A stretch of 64,000 bases of DNA from Vespula vulgaris. Taxonomy: Eukaryota; Arthropoda; Insecta; Hymenoptera; Vespidae. Numbering within the stretch: position 1 is the stretch's first letter; every line of letters begins with the position of its first letter. Made by a program: the position numbers and the translations under genes. This document shows, one piece after another, positions 12,373 to 24,559 of this stretch. The DNA is taken from assembly GCF_905475345.1 (NCBI RefSeq), contig NC_066597.1, positions 1,287,501 through 1,351,500 of the forward strand. The letters are read 5' to 3'. The notes beneath the pieces were generated by a model. It was not told the DNA's origin. It saw nothing but the letters and a program-made list of their open reading frames with translations, and searched no databases.

Positions 12373-12510
12373 TGCGGAAGAAGAAGAAGAAGAACAAGAG
12401 GAAGAAAAAGATAAAGATGATGATGATGATGAAGAAGAAGAAGAAGAGGAAGAGGAAGAAGAACAGACAGAGGAAAAGTAGAAGAAGACGAAGAAGAGGA
12501 ACGAGACAGC
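12373..12510 (+). repeat. polypurine / (GAA)n-(GAT)n tract
   Basis: A GAA-rich run interrupted by seven GAT triplets. It reads as Lys- or Arg-rich on the plus strand and Leu/Phe-rich on the minus strand; both are composition artefacts. Confidence 0.85.
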
Positions 12511-13146
12511 GACGACGAAGAAGATCGATGCACCGCTCCCAGCTACCTTGGAAACTTTTAATAAGTGTCATCGACTACCGAGGTAGCTGTGGATGCATCG
12601 TTATAAATCGCTACCGTTTCTTTTACCTCGAGATTCCCTTCTTCTTCTTCTGCTTCTTCTTCTATTTTTTTTTCTTTTTTTCCGCTCTCTTTCCTCAACC
12701 TATCGCATCCGAAAAATTTTTTTCATTGGAATCTCCCCACCATTTTTTACCCTCCCCCCTTCCCTTTATCGCTTAGCCAACTTTTCCCCTTCCCCATCTC
12801 CCATTTTTTTTTTGGTACCATCGATATAACGATAATCGATAGAACGATTCGACGATATTCGACGATGGAAATTGTGAAAACATCTAAGACGTTGGAATTT
12901 CTCTTGTTGTTGAAAAGATTTCTAGCGAACACCCGGTACAAGGAAAAAGGGATGCTGAGAAACAAGACGGTCTTCTTCTGCTCTTAGAACGGCAACGGAT
13001 CGCTACGTTATTATTTTCGCCAGTTATCGAATTAGATGTTGGCTTAACGGGTACGTACAAGGTACTCCCTATATACCCATGGCATAGGCGTATATACTAT
13101 ATTTACTTTATAAGAGTCTGTGTGTGCCCCAGAGGCCAGATTGCGA

Positions 13147-13173
13147 ACGATGTATATATATATATAGCATACA

Positions 13174-13214
<41 letters not shown>
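13147..13214 (+). repeat. (TA)n microsatellite
   Basis: Two TA runs separated by a short 'gcatacacga' interruption. Confidence 0.85.
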
Positions 13215-13216
<2 letters not shown>

Positions 13217-13503
13217 GATAATATATTTATTGCGAAATACTTTTTACCAACAAGAATTTGTATCGACCTTATCGTACGATAACTTATCATATGATGAACT
13301 TTACTTTTCAATGAGCAACCACAGATGGCGCGGTTAATTAATTCCATAGATTTCGATAATCGAAAATGCTTATGTATATATGAGAACACTCGGATAAGGT
13401 AGAGATCTGCGCCATTGTTAAAAGATGGAAGAAAACGTATAAAGTTATAAATCGATCGAGAATAATCGCGTTTACGTACGACGCCCATGGATCTTTCACT
13501 ATA

Positions 13504-13506
<3 letters not shown>

Positions 13507-13549
<43 letters not shown>
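13507..13549 (+). repeat. (CT)n microsatellite
   Basis: A perfect CT run of about 21 units. Confidence 0.9.
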
Positions 13550-13551
<2 letters not shown>

Positions 13552-13795
13552 TTCTCTTCGTTCTAGCATCGAGCGTTGTTGAATCGATGCGTCGAGAAGG
13601 CAAGAGAGAGCATCCTCCGAGATTACGGCTTATTCGTTACTACCTACAACGTACTTACGTTACTTTTAGAACTGCTTATTACTGTGATTACCCGCGCATA
13701 ATACAACGGACCGAACGTTCTACAATTTATTATTGAATTGCTATAATGCGCTTCGTATCGTCGTATTGCAGCACGTTGAGTATATGTGCGTGCGT

Positions 13796-13900
13796 GTGTG
13801 TGTATATATATATATATATACATGTATGTGATGTATGTATGTATATGTACATATATACCACATATACACATCACATACATACACATATATATATACACAC
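13796..13900 (+). repeat. long imperfect inverted repeat in GT/TA-rich DNA
   Basis: The left arm (GTGTGT, TA run, ACATGTATGTGATGTATGT) is mirrored by the right arm (CATATACACATCACATACAT, TA run, ACACAC) around a short central spacer. Arms are roughly 40 bases with a few mismatches. The shared non-repeat core GTATGTGATGT/ACATCACATAC shows that this is more than random dinucleotide symmetry. Confidence 0.6.
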
Positions 13901-15036
13901 ATCTATAGATATACGTATATACGTATAACGCGAAACGATCAACGGTCTATCCTAAGTACGAAACTATCATATCTATGTTCAAAAGAATATTAAAAGAAAT
14001 AAGTTACTTACATTTTTTGCAGTTGTACGTAGGTAGACGGTTATGATGACACTCGAAGTAAAATCGAACTACGGGTCGTAGATCGTAGATATAGGAGAAT
14101 TCCTTTTTTATCGCGATGATAACCAAACGACGAAAATAATGACGCTGAAATCAAATACAGAAGAAAATTCTTAAAATCGTTGCTTCAGAGACCCCCGACA
14201 AAAGTGACGGAATTGAACGCAGATAAATTTTATGTACTAAATGCAGTAATAATTAGTTTGTTATGCTAACATCGAAAAAAAGTGACGGCGTAACTTTTCA
14301 AAAGATTATTTTACTTACCACAATAATATTAATGTTCTTCATTTACACAAACTTTTCCGCGACGATTTTATTTCGAATCTGGACTCAGTCAGGACGCGAC
14401 GGAACTGATCTTGCTATTTCGAGATTTCGATAATCGCAATAATATCGAAATTAATTGCCACTTCCTTTAGTGAGCGATGGTGATTGGTCGATCGAAATTA
14501 ATCGAATAATACGAAATCTGATTGGATCGTCATTATAATACGAACAAGTATTACTTCTCTTCTTTTTTTTTTTTTAACATTCGATTAACATTATTAGCAA
14601 AACATTTATTAATTTTTATCCTCGATAATGTTTGTGTCAATATCTTCTGCTTTAATAGTATATTGTACATTCAAATAGAAGTATTGCAATATGATTCTAT
14701 TATACTGATTATGTTGTTACGGGATGGTGTTATTGACTGATTCGACATGCTTGTTCAAAAAAAAATATCTTAAAATAAAAAGTTATAAATTGTTATAAAA
14801 AAATGGTTAAAAAAAAGATAATTAGAATTATAAATTGAATTAGGATCTCATTGGTAAATATATCGTTATATTGTACAGTTCACGTAGGTTAGAAAAGTTT
14901 ATATGCAGTGAATAAGAAATACTTTTTTCACAGGTATTTTTTCAAAAAAAATTGTAAACGGGATCAACAGTTTTATGTATCACTATCGAAAAAAATAATA
15001 ATATTATGCTATTGATTTGACAAGAAATCAAGCAAT

Positions 15037-16614
15037 ATGCAAAGAAATTTGGGATGTTCACGTACTCGTACTCTAGATTCTTCTGTGGCTATTAAATTAA
15101 CCATGGGTCAAAATTCTACGTTTCAAGAACGGCTGCTAATGGAAAATCCAAATTTGTGGCACGAGTTCAAAGTTATTAGAGGTGCTGAATATAACAAGGA
15201 AGAAGTATTGAAAGCTATATTAAATTCTATAGAGCCTGTACATTTGTTACCAGTGAAATATCAAGTGCGTGGCGAAGACTCATATTTTATAGCTAACAAT
15301 TGTGGCCCTGCTATAGAAAAGCTATGCAGATCTAGTTTAATTATTAAAAATCCACATGGTAATCCTTTGATATTGACAATAGTGTTGGGTTTTGCCTCGG
15401 TCCATGATTTAAATGTTAATATTCAACCACTTCTTCTAACTACTTTGACAAGAAGGTATGATTCTAATACAAAATCATTAGATTTGGAAGCATTTCATAA
15501 GGATTTAGATTTGTCTAAAACTATTTATTGTCCTTTGTCTCAAATGACAAATTTGGAACATGTATTAAACGTAGCAAAGAATGCAGTAGCTACGTTTGAA
15601 CATTTGAATTTAAAGCATAATGAATTATATACGTTGGATGCAATGCAATCTTTAGATTTAATCTCTTTAAAATATATAGATTTAAGGTACAATAGCATAA
15701 TGAATATGAAAGACCTTGGGGCCTTAAAAAATTTTACAATTGTGAAACTTTGGTTGGATGGTAATCCTCTATGTGAAAATTATTCTAGTGCAAAACAATA
15801 TATAAATTCTGTGAAGACATATTGCCCACATATAATTCAGTTAGATGGTGTATCTATATCTGTTCCTGATATGCCACTAATGTATAATAATTACTTCAAA
15901 GATAGTACAAAACAGGAACTTGTATATCAATTTGTTACACATTTTTTCAATTTATATGATCAAGGAGATAGAATGGTTTTGAGAGGACTATATGATAAAC
16001 ATGCTTTTTACTCTTTCAGTTTCAGTATTCCATTTTCTATTGCTCATAGAAAAAAATTAGTGCAATTTACTACAAGTAGAAATATTTTAAAGATAACAGA
16101 TCCTAATAAAAGGGATAAATTTTTATATTATGGAGAAGATAATATATTAAATGCTCTAAAAATATTACCAAAGACTTATCATGATAAAAATTCATTTCAG
16201 TATGATTTGATGTATGATGACAATGAATGTATAGCGATATCCATTTCTGGATTATTTAAGAATAAGAGCAGCGATGCTCAAGTTCTATCATTTAATAGAA
16301 CTTTTATTTTATCATTTAATCCTGACAATGAGTATAATATTATAAATGATCAGTATAATATTGGTGATGCTCCAGATAATAAATCTTTAATTAATATAGA
16401 TAGTACGGTAGCTAGTGAGGATTTTACACCAGTATGTTTTAGCTCAACAGAGAAATTTGAAATGATTACGAAATTTGGACAAATAACTAAATTAACCAAA
16501 GATTGGTGTAAAACGTATTTGAAAGAGGCAAACTGGGATATGCGAAAAAGTATTCAAAATTTTATGAAGGATTTAAAAAGTAATGCTGTACCACAAGAAG
16601 CTTTCAAAATATAA
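15037..16614 (+). CDS. nuclear RNA export factor (NXF family), single-exon copy
   Basis: This is a 525-aa protein of the NXF/TAP family, which carries mature mRNA through the nuclear pore. Domain order is canonical: an RNA-binding fold (about residues 41-112, starting WHEFKVIRGAEYNKEEV), leucine-rich repeats (about 180-265, with KLWLDGNPLCENY matching the family's ELWLDGNSLCD), an NTF2-like domain that would bind NXT1/p15 (about 288-445, with YDQGDR and LPKTYHDKNSFQYD), and a C-terminal TAP/UBA-like domain that would bind FG nucleoporins (about 472-525, with EANWDMRKSIQNFMKDLK and a VPQEAF end). The long Arg/Gly-rich N terminus of typical NXF1 is missing or lies upstream. The whole gene is one uninterrupted exon, while neighbours have 3-17 exons, so a retrocopy or an NXF2/NXF3-type paralogue is possible. 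An alternative start is the Met at residue 23 (MGQNS). Family assignment is firm; orthology to NXF1 itself is not. Confidence 0.92.
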   Translation: MQRNLGCSRTRTLDSSVAIKLTMGQNSTFQERLLMENPNLWHEFKVIRGAEYNKEEVLKAILNSIEPVHLLPVKYQVRGEDSYFIANNCGPAIEKLCRSSLIIKNPHGNPLILTIVLGFASVHDLNVNIQPLLLTTLTRRYDSNTKSLDLEAFHKDLDLSKTIYCPLSQMTNLEHVLNVAKNAVATFEHLNLKHNELYTLDAMQSLDLISLKYIDLRYNSIMNMKDLGALKNFTIVKLWLDGNPLCENYSSAKQYINSVKTYCPHIIQLDGVSISVPDMPLMYNNYFKDSTKQELVYQFVTHFFNLYDQGDRMVLRGLYDKHAFYSFSFSIPFSIAHRKKLVQFTTSRNILKITDPNKRDKFLYYGEDNILNALKILPKTYHDKNSFQYDLMYDDNECIAISISGLFKNKSSDAQVLSFNRTFILSFNPDNEYNIINDQYNIGDAPDNKSLINIDSTVASEDFTPVCFSSTEKFEMITKFGQITKLTKDWCKTYLKEANWDMRKSIQNFMKDLKSNAVPQEAFKI

Positions 16615-19213
16615 TATATTAATTTTCGCTTATGAAAACATATATTTTTATATATTTTATATATAATACAATTTATTATATTTTTGTAAAATTATTTACA
16701 TATTTGTAACAAAATATTCTTCTAAATTTCAAATTAAATTTAATTTTTCATGTTGTAGGAACTGTCCTGTTTTATCTTACGAGTGCTCCTAAATGTCGTA
16801 CGCTGTTACCAACAACATAATTTTGTTTGTTAAATACGTTGAATCTATTTAATGGCTCGTAAATGATATATTATTTACGGAATTCCTATAGACGCAAATT
16901 TACCATAAAAGATGTCCTCCAATATATTATCAAATGTAGCACTAACATCTGAAAAGACTTTGATTTATCGACTCGTCTAGATGATTGCACTATTTGCATC
17001 CTTTCGAGCACGTAACCATCTTTACCGACCGATCACGAGATATCCCGTAGTCCTCTGACTTACCAACACGACTAAGAATAGTCGGCAAAAGTAACTTTTT
17101 GTTTTACCGATCAAACAGATAATCGTTAATCATTTAAAAATTAATAAGTTCACTTAATATAAATCAACATTCTTAATTTTAATCGGATGAAATTTTCAGT
17201 TTTGAAAAAATCATTATATGACACATAAATGAAAGCAGTAAAATATGAGTAGAACTTATGATATATGGATTATTTAGAAAGAGATGAAACAAACCATGAC
17301 GAAGATGTGTCGTGTCACATTTATGTATGTCAGCAAAAAAATTAACTCGAAACAAACGATTACGAATTGCTCTAGGAAATTTGTAGGACATTTTTAAAAC
17401 TTTCTATTAATACTTTCTATTTCTTTGTATATCGTATGTGGTAGATTTCTTATTTTCTCAAAGACGCGAGAAGCATTTCCTGTTGCGTAAAGGGGGAAGA
17501 TTTCCTTGTTCTATCGTATACAACGAAAGACTTCAGCGTTCAAGATTGAAAAGCGTTCGGATGCATATTGCACGTGTTACGCGATCATAGAGACTGAATA
17601 GAAGAGATTCTAGTTGTTACGAGGATACATAGTATACAAAGGTAGCTACACAATACATGTTATTCAATAAATTCTTTCAACATTCATTTCTCTAATTTGT
17701 AATACAATTTGCTAATACAAGATTTATATACAATGTACATAGAGTCCGATTGATGAAGTATATTATTTAAAAAAATACTTTATCATGAATAAGTTCTAAG
17801 AAGATTCGTAAGATTCTCACGGAGGAGACTACATCATCGAGCACACATATAAGAGGTATACATGTTAGAAAGATACTTCGGAGATGGTTGGAATAGATAA
17901 CGCATCAGTGAAAGTAAAATTACCAAGGATCTATGGAAATTTCGTGTGTTAGTAAGACTTTCAAAAAACAATTTGAAAGAATAGGCCAAAACAGAAAGAA
18001 ACAAAGCATATTATTATAAATAATTATTAACTGTTAGGTACCTCTGATAACTACAATCTCTGAATATCACCCAAAAATGGAAAAGGAAACGTTTATTAAC
18101 GTTGACGATGATTCGGCTAATGAAGAATGAAAGTACAAGTTAAAAAGTGAAATGTGTTCACGCGTGATGCAACACCTGGGGAACCAAGTCGTGGGAGCAA
18201 TTAAAATAATAATACGTGGCTTGTAAGGTAGACATTAAACAAATCGCGTGAATCCACAGGGAACCCCCTTTTTTTGTCTACCTCTCTTACGATCATTCTG
18301 TACCTAAAAGAGGAAAAAGATTGATACGAGTGACGATATATGGAAACAAAAAATTACAATTATGTTACTCTTTAAGATCTTTACGTTACAGCGTATAAGA
18401 TCTTATACGAAGATCAATCTTATATATAGAAACGAGAAGGATTCGCTTCACTGGCTGGTTCATCCTTGTGCCACATTCTAAGGTACAACGACACATTCGT
18501 ACCACGGGATAACTCATTGTCAGGAGTCCTACGACTTCTCTTATTCGCAATATCTAAACTGTTGTTATAGGATTCCGCGCACGATAAATGATATAGTACC
18601 GTAATGACTGGCAAAATCCGCACAAATTACACTGGCTTTCGTTTGTCCTGACACATTTTTCTTCCACCGACATATCGAATTGTTCTTCCTGTGAGAAAAT
18701 CGACCGAACAATTTAAGCAACTCGCGCACCAATTCCCACGTCTAGAAAAGGAACTCAATTCAGTAAGTATCGTGCGATATCTTCTTCTTCGTCTTTTATT
18801 TTTTCTTTCTTTTCTTGGACATTACATTTAAACAATAATAATATTAAATTGATTCACACTGATCAACAGGTTGATCGATGCCTACTAGAACGAACTAGTT
18901 TCGACAAAAAATATTGCACAACGAAAATGAAATGTATTATTTTGTATTATTTATACACCGACACCGTAAGAAGTATCAGAACGTGATATTTTCTACTGGA
19001 ATTAAAGACGGCCTATTACGCAAAGTGCATTAGCGCAAGACTCCCTATCTGCTCCTGAAAGAGTACGATAAATTTCCATTTCGACCCCTTCAAAGTTGGC
19101 ACGTGCATAGCGCACGTGTACTCTCCTGGCCGCTTAAAATCCGCATCTTCGATAGACCGCACCATTGACGATTAATAAGAGCGAATCTGCACCGATTTCG
19201 TTGTACAATATAT

Positions 19214-19409
19214 GTATACAGGGTGTCTTGTATTAGACTTGATCCTTTAAAAGCTAATATCACAAGAAACTGTAAGAGATAGATATACAAATTGTGATGT
19301 AAAAACTTGTGTCGAGTCGTTTTCTTTTTATAAAAATAATTGCTAACATTGTTAAAGTTCGTAGATATATTTGAGATGATCAAAAGACAAACGGAACACC
19401 CTATGTATA
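19214..19409 (+). mobile_element. MITE-like element with terminal inverted repeats
   Basis: GTATACAGGGTGTC at the left end is mirrored by GGAACACCCTATGTATA at the right end. About 18 of the outer 26 bases match as an inverted repeat, including an AGGGTGT heptamer. The TATA-like flanks could be target duplication. The length of about 195 bp with no coding capacity fits a non-autonomous DNA transposon relic. The superfamily is not assignable from this copy. Confidence 0.5.
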
Positions 19410-20968
19410 TGGACCTATTCAGGATGCTGATCTTTAGACGAATGGTGATTTCTAATCTCTCGATTGTGCAAGAAATTCCTTATTTTATGGTACTACTATA
19501 TTTACATTATTTTTCTTCTTCAAATTCTCTCGTATTACTCGAGCAAAACAGTGGCGAATAATAATCGTGTAAATTCGTAGCTGCTGACGTTAATTATGAA
19601 AATTATCCTTTGCTAGCCGTAGGAGGAAACCGTAAGAGCAGAACGTAAACGAATGAATCGTATCATTAGCTTTCCGAACGATTCCATCGTTTGCACCTTA
19701 CTTAGCTGAAGTTAATTGTCTGCTGCATTGAATTATACTTTCTTCGCAATTAGTTGGAAGTATAACAGTTTAATTTATATCGATAATTCATAATTAATTT
19801 CTTTTTATAATAATGTTAATTGTAATCTCGTTGAGAAACAATTCTATAAATTAACATTGATTAATGAATATAATTAATAATTACATTTAATTATTTAATT
19901 ATATTTTTTTTGAATATCGACTAACGATATTATAATCATCTACAGGAAGGTACAATGAATAAGCACGTAATCCGTTCATGGCATTGTTATCTTGAAGGCA
20001 CACGGCTAATTAAACACGCACGTCCCTCTTGACCCCACCTCTGAAGACTCACCTATACATCCGGTCCTTTGGTAACAAAAAAAAACTCTCACGGGAATTG
20101 CACGTGCAGGTCGTAACCCTTTCAACTTTTCTCCTTGAAGGAACAGTATCGAAGATAAATTTTCAAAACGTGTGATACATATATAGATACATAGATCAAT
20201 GCATATAATTAGTGAATAAATATGAAAATAATGTTTATAATAATATTCTCTCGATAGATATGTAATGTTTTCGAGAAAACCCATCTCATTATACTGACAG
20301 ATTCGTTATATATTATATAATTTAATACGAAGATCTAACAAACATAAATTCACTATACATCGAGGAGTTTTATGTTTTGTCTAAAACTTCAAGAAGGAGA
20401 CATCGTGAGAGGGAAAGTTGTATGTATCCATCTATCTATCTAATATCGTATACAGCATCTTTGTGTTGACTTACGATTAATAAATCAAGAAATGTAATCG
20501 CAGCATACATAGAAAATATTAGTATAGAATGTCGATCTATATGACAGATAAAAAGATCAATGTCTCGTTGTTTGGAATCAATGAAGGAGAAAACGAGTAT
20601 CGAGTAGGAGGATTCATATTCAATGAAGCATATAAACGTTCTTCTACGTTTACTTCCTCATTAAAATAATAATAATCGTTTATAAAATAATTTTTTTCCT
20701 TATCTCTATAAATTTAATATTTTTAATCTAATACGTTTTGTTTCCACGCTAGAATTGCTTCAAGTATATACTCGCTAAGTTTATGGACCAAGACGAAAGG
20801 ACGATCACCTTCTAGAATAGAGAAATCGAATACACCGAGTTAACACTCCATTACGATTTTTAATTAAGCACCCCTTGTTTCACGGTCGAGCACACGCTCA
20901 CTCTCAATCGTCAGAGCATAGACCGTGGAAAGCTTTCGACTCCGCCGACTATCTTAAATATCCGAGTA

Positions 20969-20973
20969 TTTTT

Positions 20974-21006
<33 letters not shown>

Positions 21007-21033
21007 TTCTTCTTCTTCTTTTTTTTCTTTTTT
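20969..21033 (+). repeat. (CTTT)n / (CTT)n pyrimidine repeat
   Basis: About nine CTTT units followed by CTT triplets and T-rich sequence. Confidence 0.85.
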
Positions 21034-21257
21034 AACGATCTCTCTACATTTGACAGGACATTACGAAATCTCTTCTGACGGTATAATAATTCCAGTTTTA
21101 TTTTTTTCCTTTTCTATTTCTCCTTTTATTAACAAGAAGAGACCTTGCGATTCGTGATGAACGAGATCACAACGATAGTCTCGGTGAGCGCAGCCGATGG
21201 CTCTACTTCAAGGCAAACTCTATTTTCAGAAAGATGGATCTAGAATGAGACGATCGT

Positions 21258-21299
21258 TGATGATGATGATGATGATGATGATGACGATGATGATGATGA
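21258..21299 (+). repeat. (GAT)n microsatellite
   Basis: About 14 GAT triplets with one GAC interruption. Confidence 0.85.
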
Positions 21300-24200
21300 G
21301 GAATAGATCTTTATTTGTACGTTGATCTAATAATTGCAAAGGATCAAGGACTATAGTCGCGTATACCTTCATAGCCTTTGGTACTTTCATTTTCTTTAGA
21401 AGGTATTGAAACTAGCTATCAAGATAATGTCATATTATTTTTATTTATTTCTTTGGAATTCTGGCATTATCTGTAATCTTTGTCAATATCCAATAACACA
21501 GTTCATTTTCAGATGAAATCAAAATAGATGGGTACGTGATAAGTACAAAAACAAAATGGAAGTAAAAAATAATGAAATGCAAATAACGAATGTCACGAAC
21601 AAAGGAAAAAAAAAGGTTGAACGATCTCCGATTATATTCTGATTCAGGACGAACGAGACTCACGTTGGATCGTGCTCCTGCTCGAAGACGGCATGGTGTA
21701 TCTCGTCTCGTCTTTGCTGTACGCTCGGCTCTTGCTTTCACTTTCTCACATGGTGGAAACGAGAAGAAACCCTCTTCATCCGCTCTCCCTCCTCCTCCTC
21801 CATCACCACCACCATGTAACAACGATCTCCTTTTAGAATCGCTCTTCTCTCTTTCATGAATTTATCGGTTCGTTTTGCCAACAGTGCTTCTTCGCTAGCT
21901 GGTACAGACTTGTGAACATTCTTTAATTTAAATAACATATATTATTTAAAAGAAAATGTTATATTCATCGTCGAGTAAGCTGGTTTCCCATGAAACATTA
22001 TATGTGAGAAGATCGCTTCAAATGAAAATAATAGAAAATTTATTCTCTCTAGGTTTATTGAATAATGTATTATTCAATCTCATTAGAGTTTGATTCTATA
22101 TAAGTAATATAATATAAAACATACGACAGAGTTAAAATCTATGGGCCGATTAAAGGAAAACCGGAAATGACATAAATCGTCTGATCGAGGATATATATAA
22201 TAAGAAGATTTAAAGAATTTCTTCATGCTTTCTCCAGCAACGTGACTGTAACGACTAAGATCATTAAAGCGCCATATATGTGATGTACCAGTCACGTAGG
22301 TCAGGATCGTAAGATCCCAATTTATTGTTCTTGTGTAAAAGATTTCTTTACTTGTATACACTCGAATACATTATGCAAAGTATGCGTTGTACCACGCCTC
22401 TATATTTATCTCCGTAAAATTGTCCTTTTCTCTTCGAGAAAAGAAATCTTACTGCAGTAGTCCGAATGGGACAGAGAAGGCCAAGAAAAATCTTGCACTT
22501 TCACCGTATCAATGGATGATGCGCCAAGGAAAAAGACAGAGAAAGATATAGGAAATACGAATGACCACATTCCACTTGTATATTAAACGATGGTCCAAGA
22601 CTGAGAGATATGTATAGATATATCTGGAATCGAAATTAATTGACGGAAGTACGATGTATTTCGCATACGTTTAGCACCTTTTTAGCATCCGCTTGAGCAA
22701 GAAACTTTGTTGGGGACATCAGAGCCAAGCATCCGTTGCTTGGTTGATGCTGAAAGCAAGAAGAAAAAAAGAAGAGAAAGAAAAAAGAAAGAAAATGAAT
22801 ACACGAAGAAGAAAGAAATAATAGCCAATTTCTCTCTCAATCAATATCTTATTGATGAATAGAACAATATCTTGGACAAGAAGAAGAGCGTGGGTTCAAC
22901 AAAGAGAGACGAGGAGATCGACGTTGATTTTATACTTGACTATCCCTATTGGTAAAGATTTCATCGCGGAAAGACACTTTGGAAACCTTTGACCTTACTA
23001 GCTTTCTCCAAACTATTCGATTAGAGTTTCTTTGGTATTTGTCACGGCCAAATAATTTTAACATAACATTTCACAACTCGATTAAATTTGCAAATGTTTA
23101 CAGATATAAATATGTCTTTAACAAAGATAATTTCTTCCCAGAATGAAACATTTTCAGTGAGGGAAATCACGAAAAATACTAGTCTGGCAACTAACGACTG
23201 CTATTCGTGATCATCGAAGAGACCTTCCTTTCTCCATAAAGGCGATTCTCGTTTGCAAATACCGCGACACGAAGACCTGGAGGAATCTTCATCGAAGTCC
23301 TTACACCCACACATTTCTTCTATGTTGTCTATGTACGTGTACGTGTAAGTCAGAAGGCTTGTGGATGCCTGTAAATAGACGTGTACGCCTGTAACTGCAA
23401 ATATCGTGCCATCTACGATAGGGGGACCCGCTTCAGAGACAACTTTCGCCCTCCAAGGCTGAGAAGATTCCTCGAGTCGAGCTCATCCCAAGCATAATAG
23501 ACGTCTCGCGTGCGACGGTCATTGAAAAATATAATACTCTTACTCGTTAATTAACCGTTATGAGTAGCGTGTAACTATGATACAATATCTCTCTAATGGT
23601 TAATGGATAACGGAATGACAAATAAAAATAGATTAAATAGGTGACAAATGTATCATCGAGTCTTGTAGATGCAGAAGAGAACGCATGTCGAGCAAGGTTT
23701 CGCAAATATCAGAGTATCTATTTCTTCTTGCCTTAAATGCTTTACGTTGGATTGACGGTGGTATGTTGCAGGATGCGTAGCAGATCGGATTGCAAAATTT
23801 CAATTCTCATGGCATGACCTCGATCTTCGCAAGACACTGAACGTAACCACAAATCAAACTACACGAGTCTTATTCCCCGAGGTCTTTCAGTTTTCGAGGC
23901 CTAATACGATGTTAATTGCCAAGGACGTGTCTCTATTACGATGAGGAATAGACTACTGAATTACAATGTGTCCGTATCTCGTATCCGATGAGTCCAAATG
24001 CATCTTCCAAATTAGATCTTTCAAAGTGCAAGTTGTACCGTAAGATTTTCATTAAGGAACCAAGAAAATTTAATCGTACTCATTTGCATCTCTTGGTTCA
24101 GACTCGACTCTCTCGCTATCCGATGAAAGCCTCGACATTCCTCGATGAAATCGATAGCATCCGCTTAAGGCCTGACAGAAAGAAAGAGAGAGAAAGAGAA

Positions 24201-24306
24201 AAATATATTTTGCTACAGGGAATACCAATGCGCATTTAAAATGAGCGCGTTGATCGCGCAGATGAGCTCCCTGCTCTTACTATTCCTAGTGGACGAGCTT
24301 CGTGAT

Positions 24307-24330
24307 GTGACGTAATGCTACGTTACGTCT
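24307..24330 (+). promoter_or_regulatory. inverted pair of CRE/bZIP-like half sites
   Basis: TGACGTAA and TTACGTCT face each other across a 7-base spacer, about 230 bases upstream of the chitin-binding protein start. TGACGTAA is the CREB/ATF-type consensus. The position suggests a promoter element; function is inferred. Confidence 0.35.
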
Positions 24331-24559
24331 TCTTCTTCTTCCCCCCTATATACGTACATACGCGTACATTCTCTCTTGGACCTGAGGCCCCCTCCTATTA
24401 CCATCCTCGGGCCCTGATATCCCATCCTCTCAGAAAGTTGCGCACATCTCCGTCACAGAACTCCCTTGGCAAGACCTCAGTCGTCTTTAAGAGTTCGTTC
24501 ACGAAGGTGATCCTCGACTGCGAAAATCTTCACTTTATACGAGTTCTACGAAGACGATC

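Larger units (their letters stand above)
1..15000. other. gene-free, microsatellite-rich intergenic or intronic block
   Basis: I find no coding exon I can support here. Open frames in this block are translations of low-complexity DNA (poly-Pro, poly-Lys/Arg, Tyr-Ile and Ser-Leu runs) and do not chain through splice sites. The block holds long AT, CT, CCT, ACG and tetranucleotide repeats, polypurine tracts and two degenerate tandem duplications, listed separately. It could be the intergenic flank or a long intron of a gene lying left of the window. The sequence does not decide between these. Confidence 0.6.
16615..24559. other. intergenic region between the NXF gene and the chitin-binding gene
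   Basis: No supportable coding exon was found. The stretch holds AT-rich unique sequence, a MITE-like element, (CTTT)n and (GAT)n repeats and a CRE-like palindrome close to the next gene. The short open frames do not resemble known proteins and lack splice partners. Confidence 0.6.

Noticed and set aside
12135..12776. Overlapping plus- and minus-strand frames over the GAA/GAT tract
   Set aside because: Both strands are open at once because of purine bias; no family is recognised.
14522..14740. 72-codon hydrophobic frame upstream of the NXF gene
   Set aside because: AT-rich chance frame with poly-Phe from a T-run; no splice link to the NXF exon.
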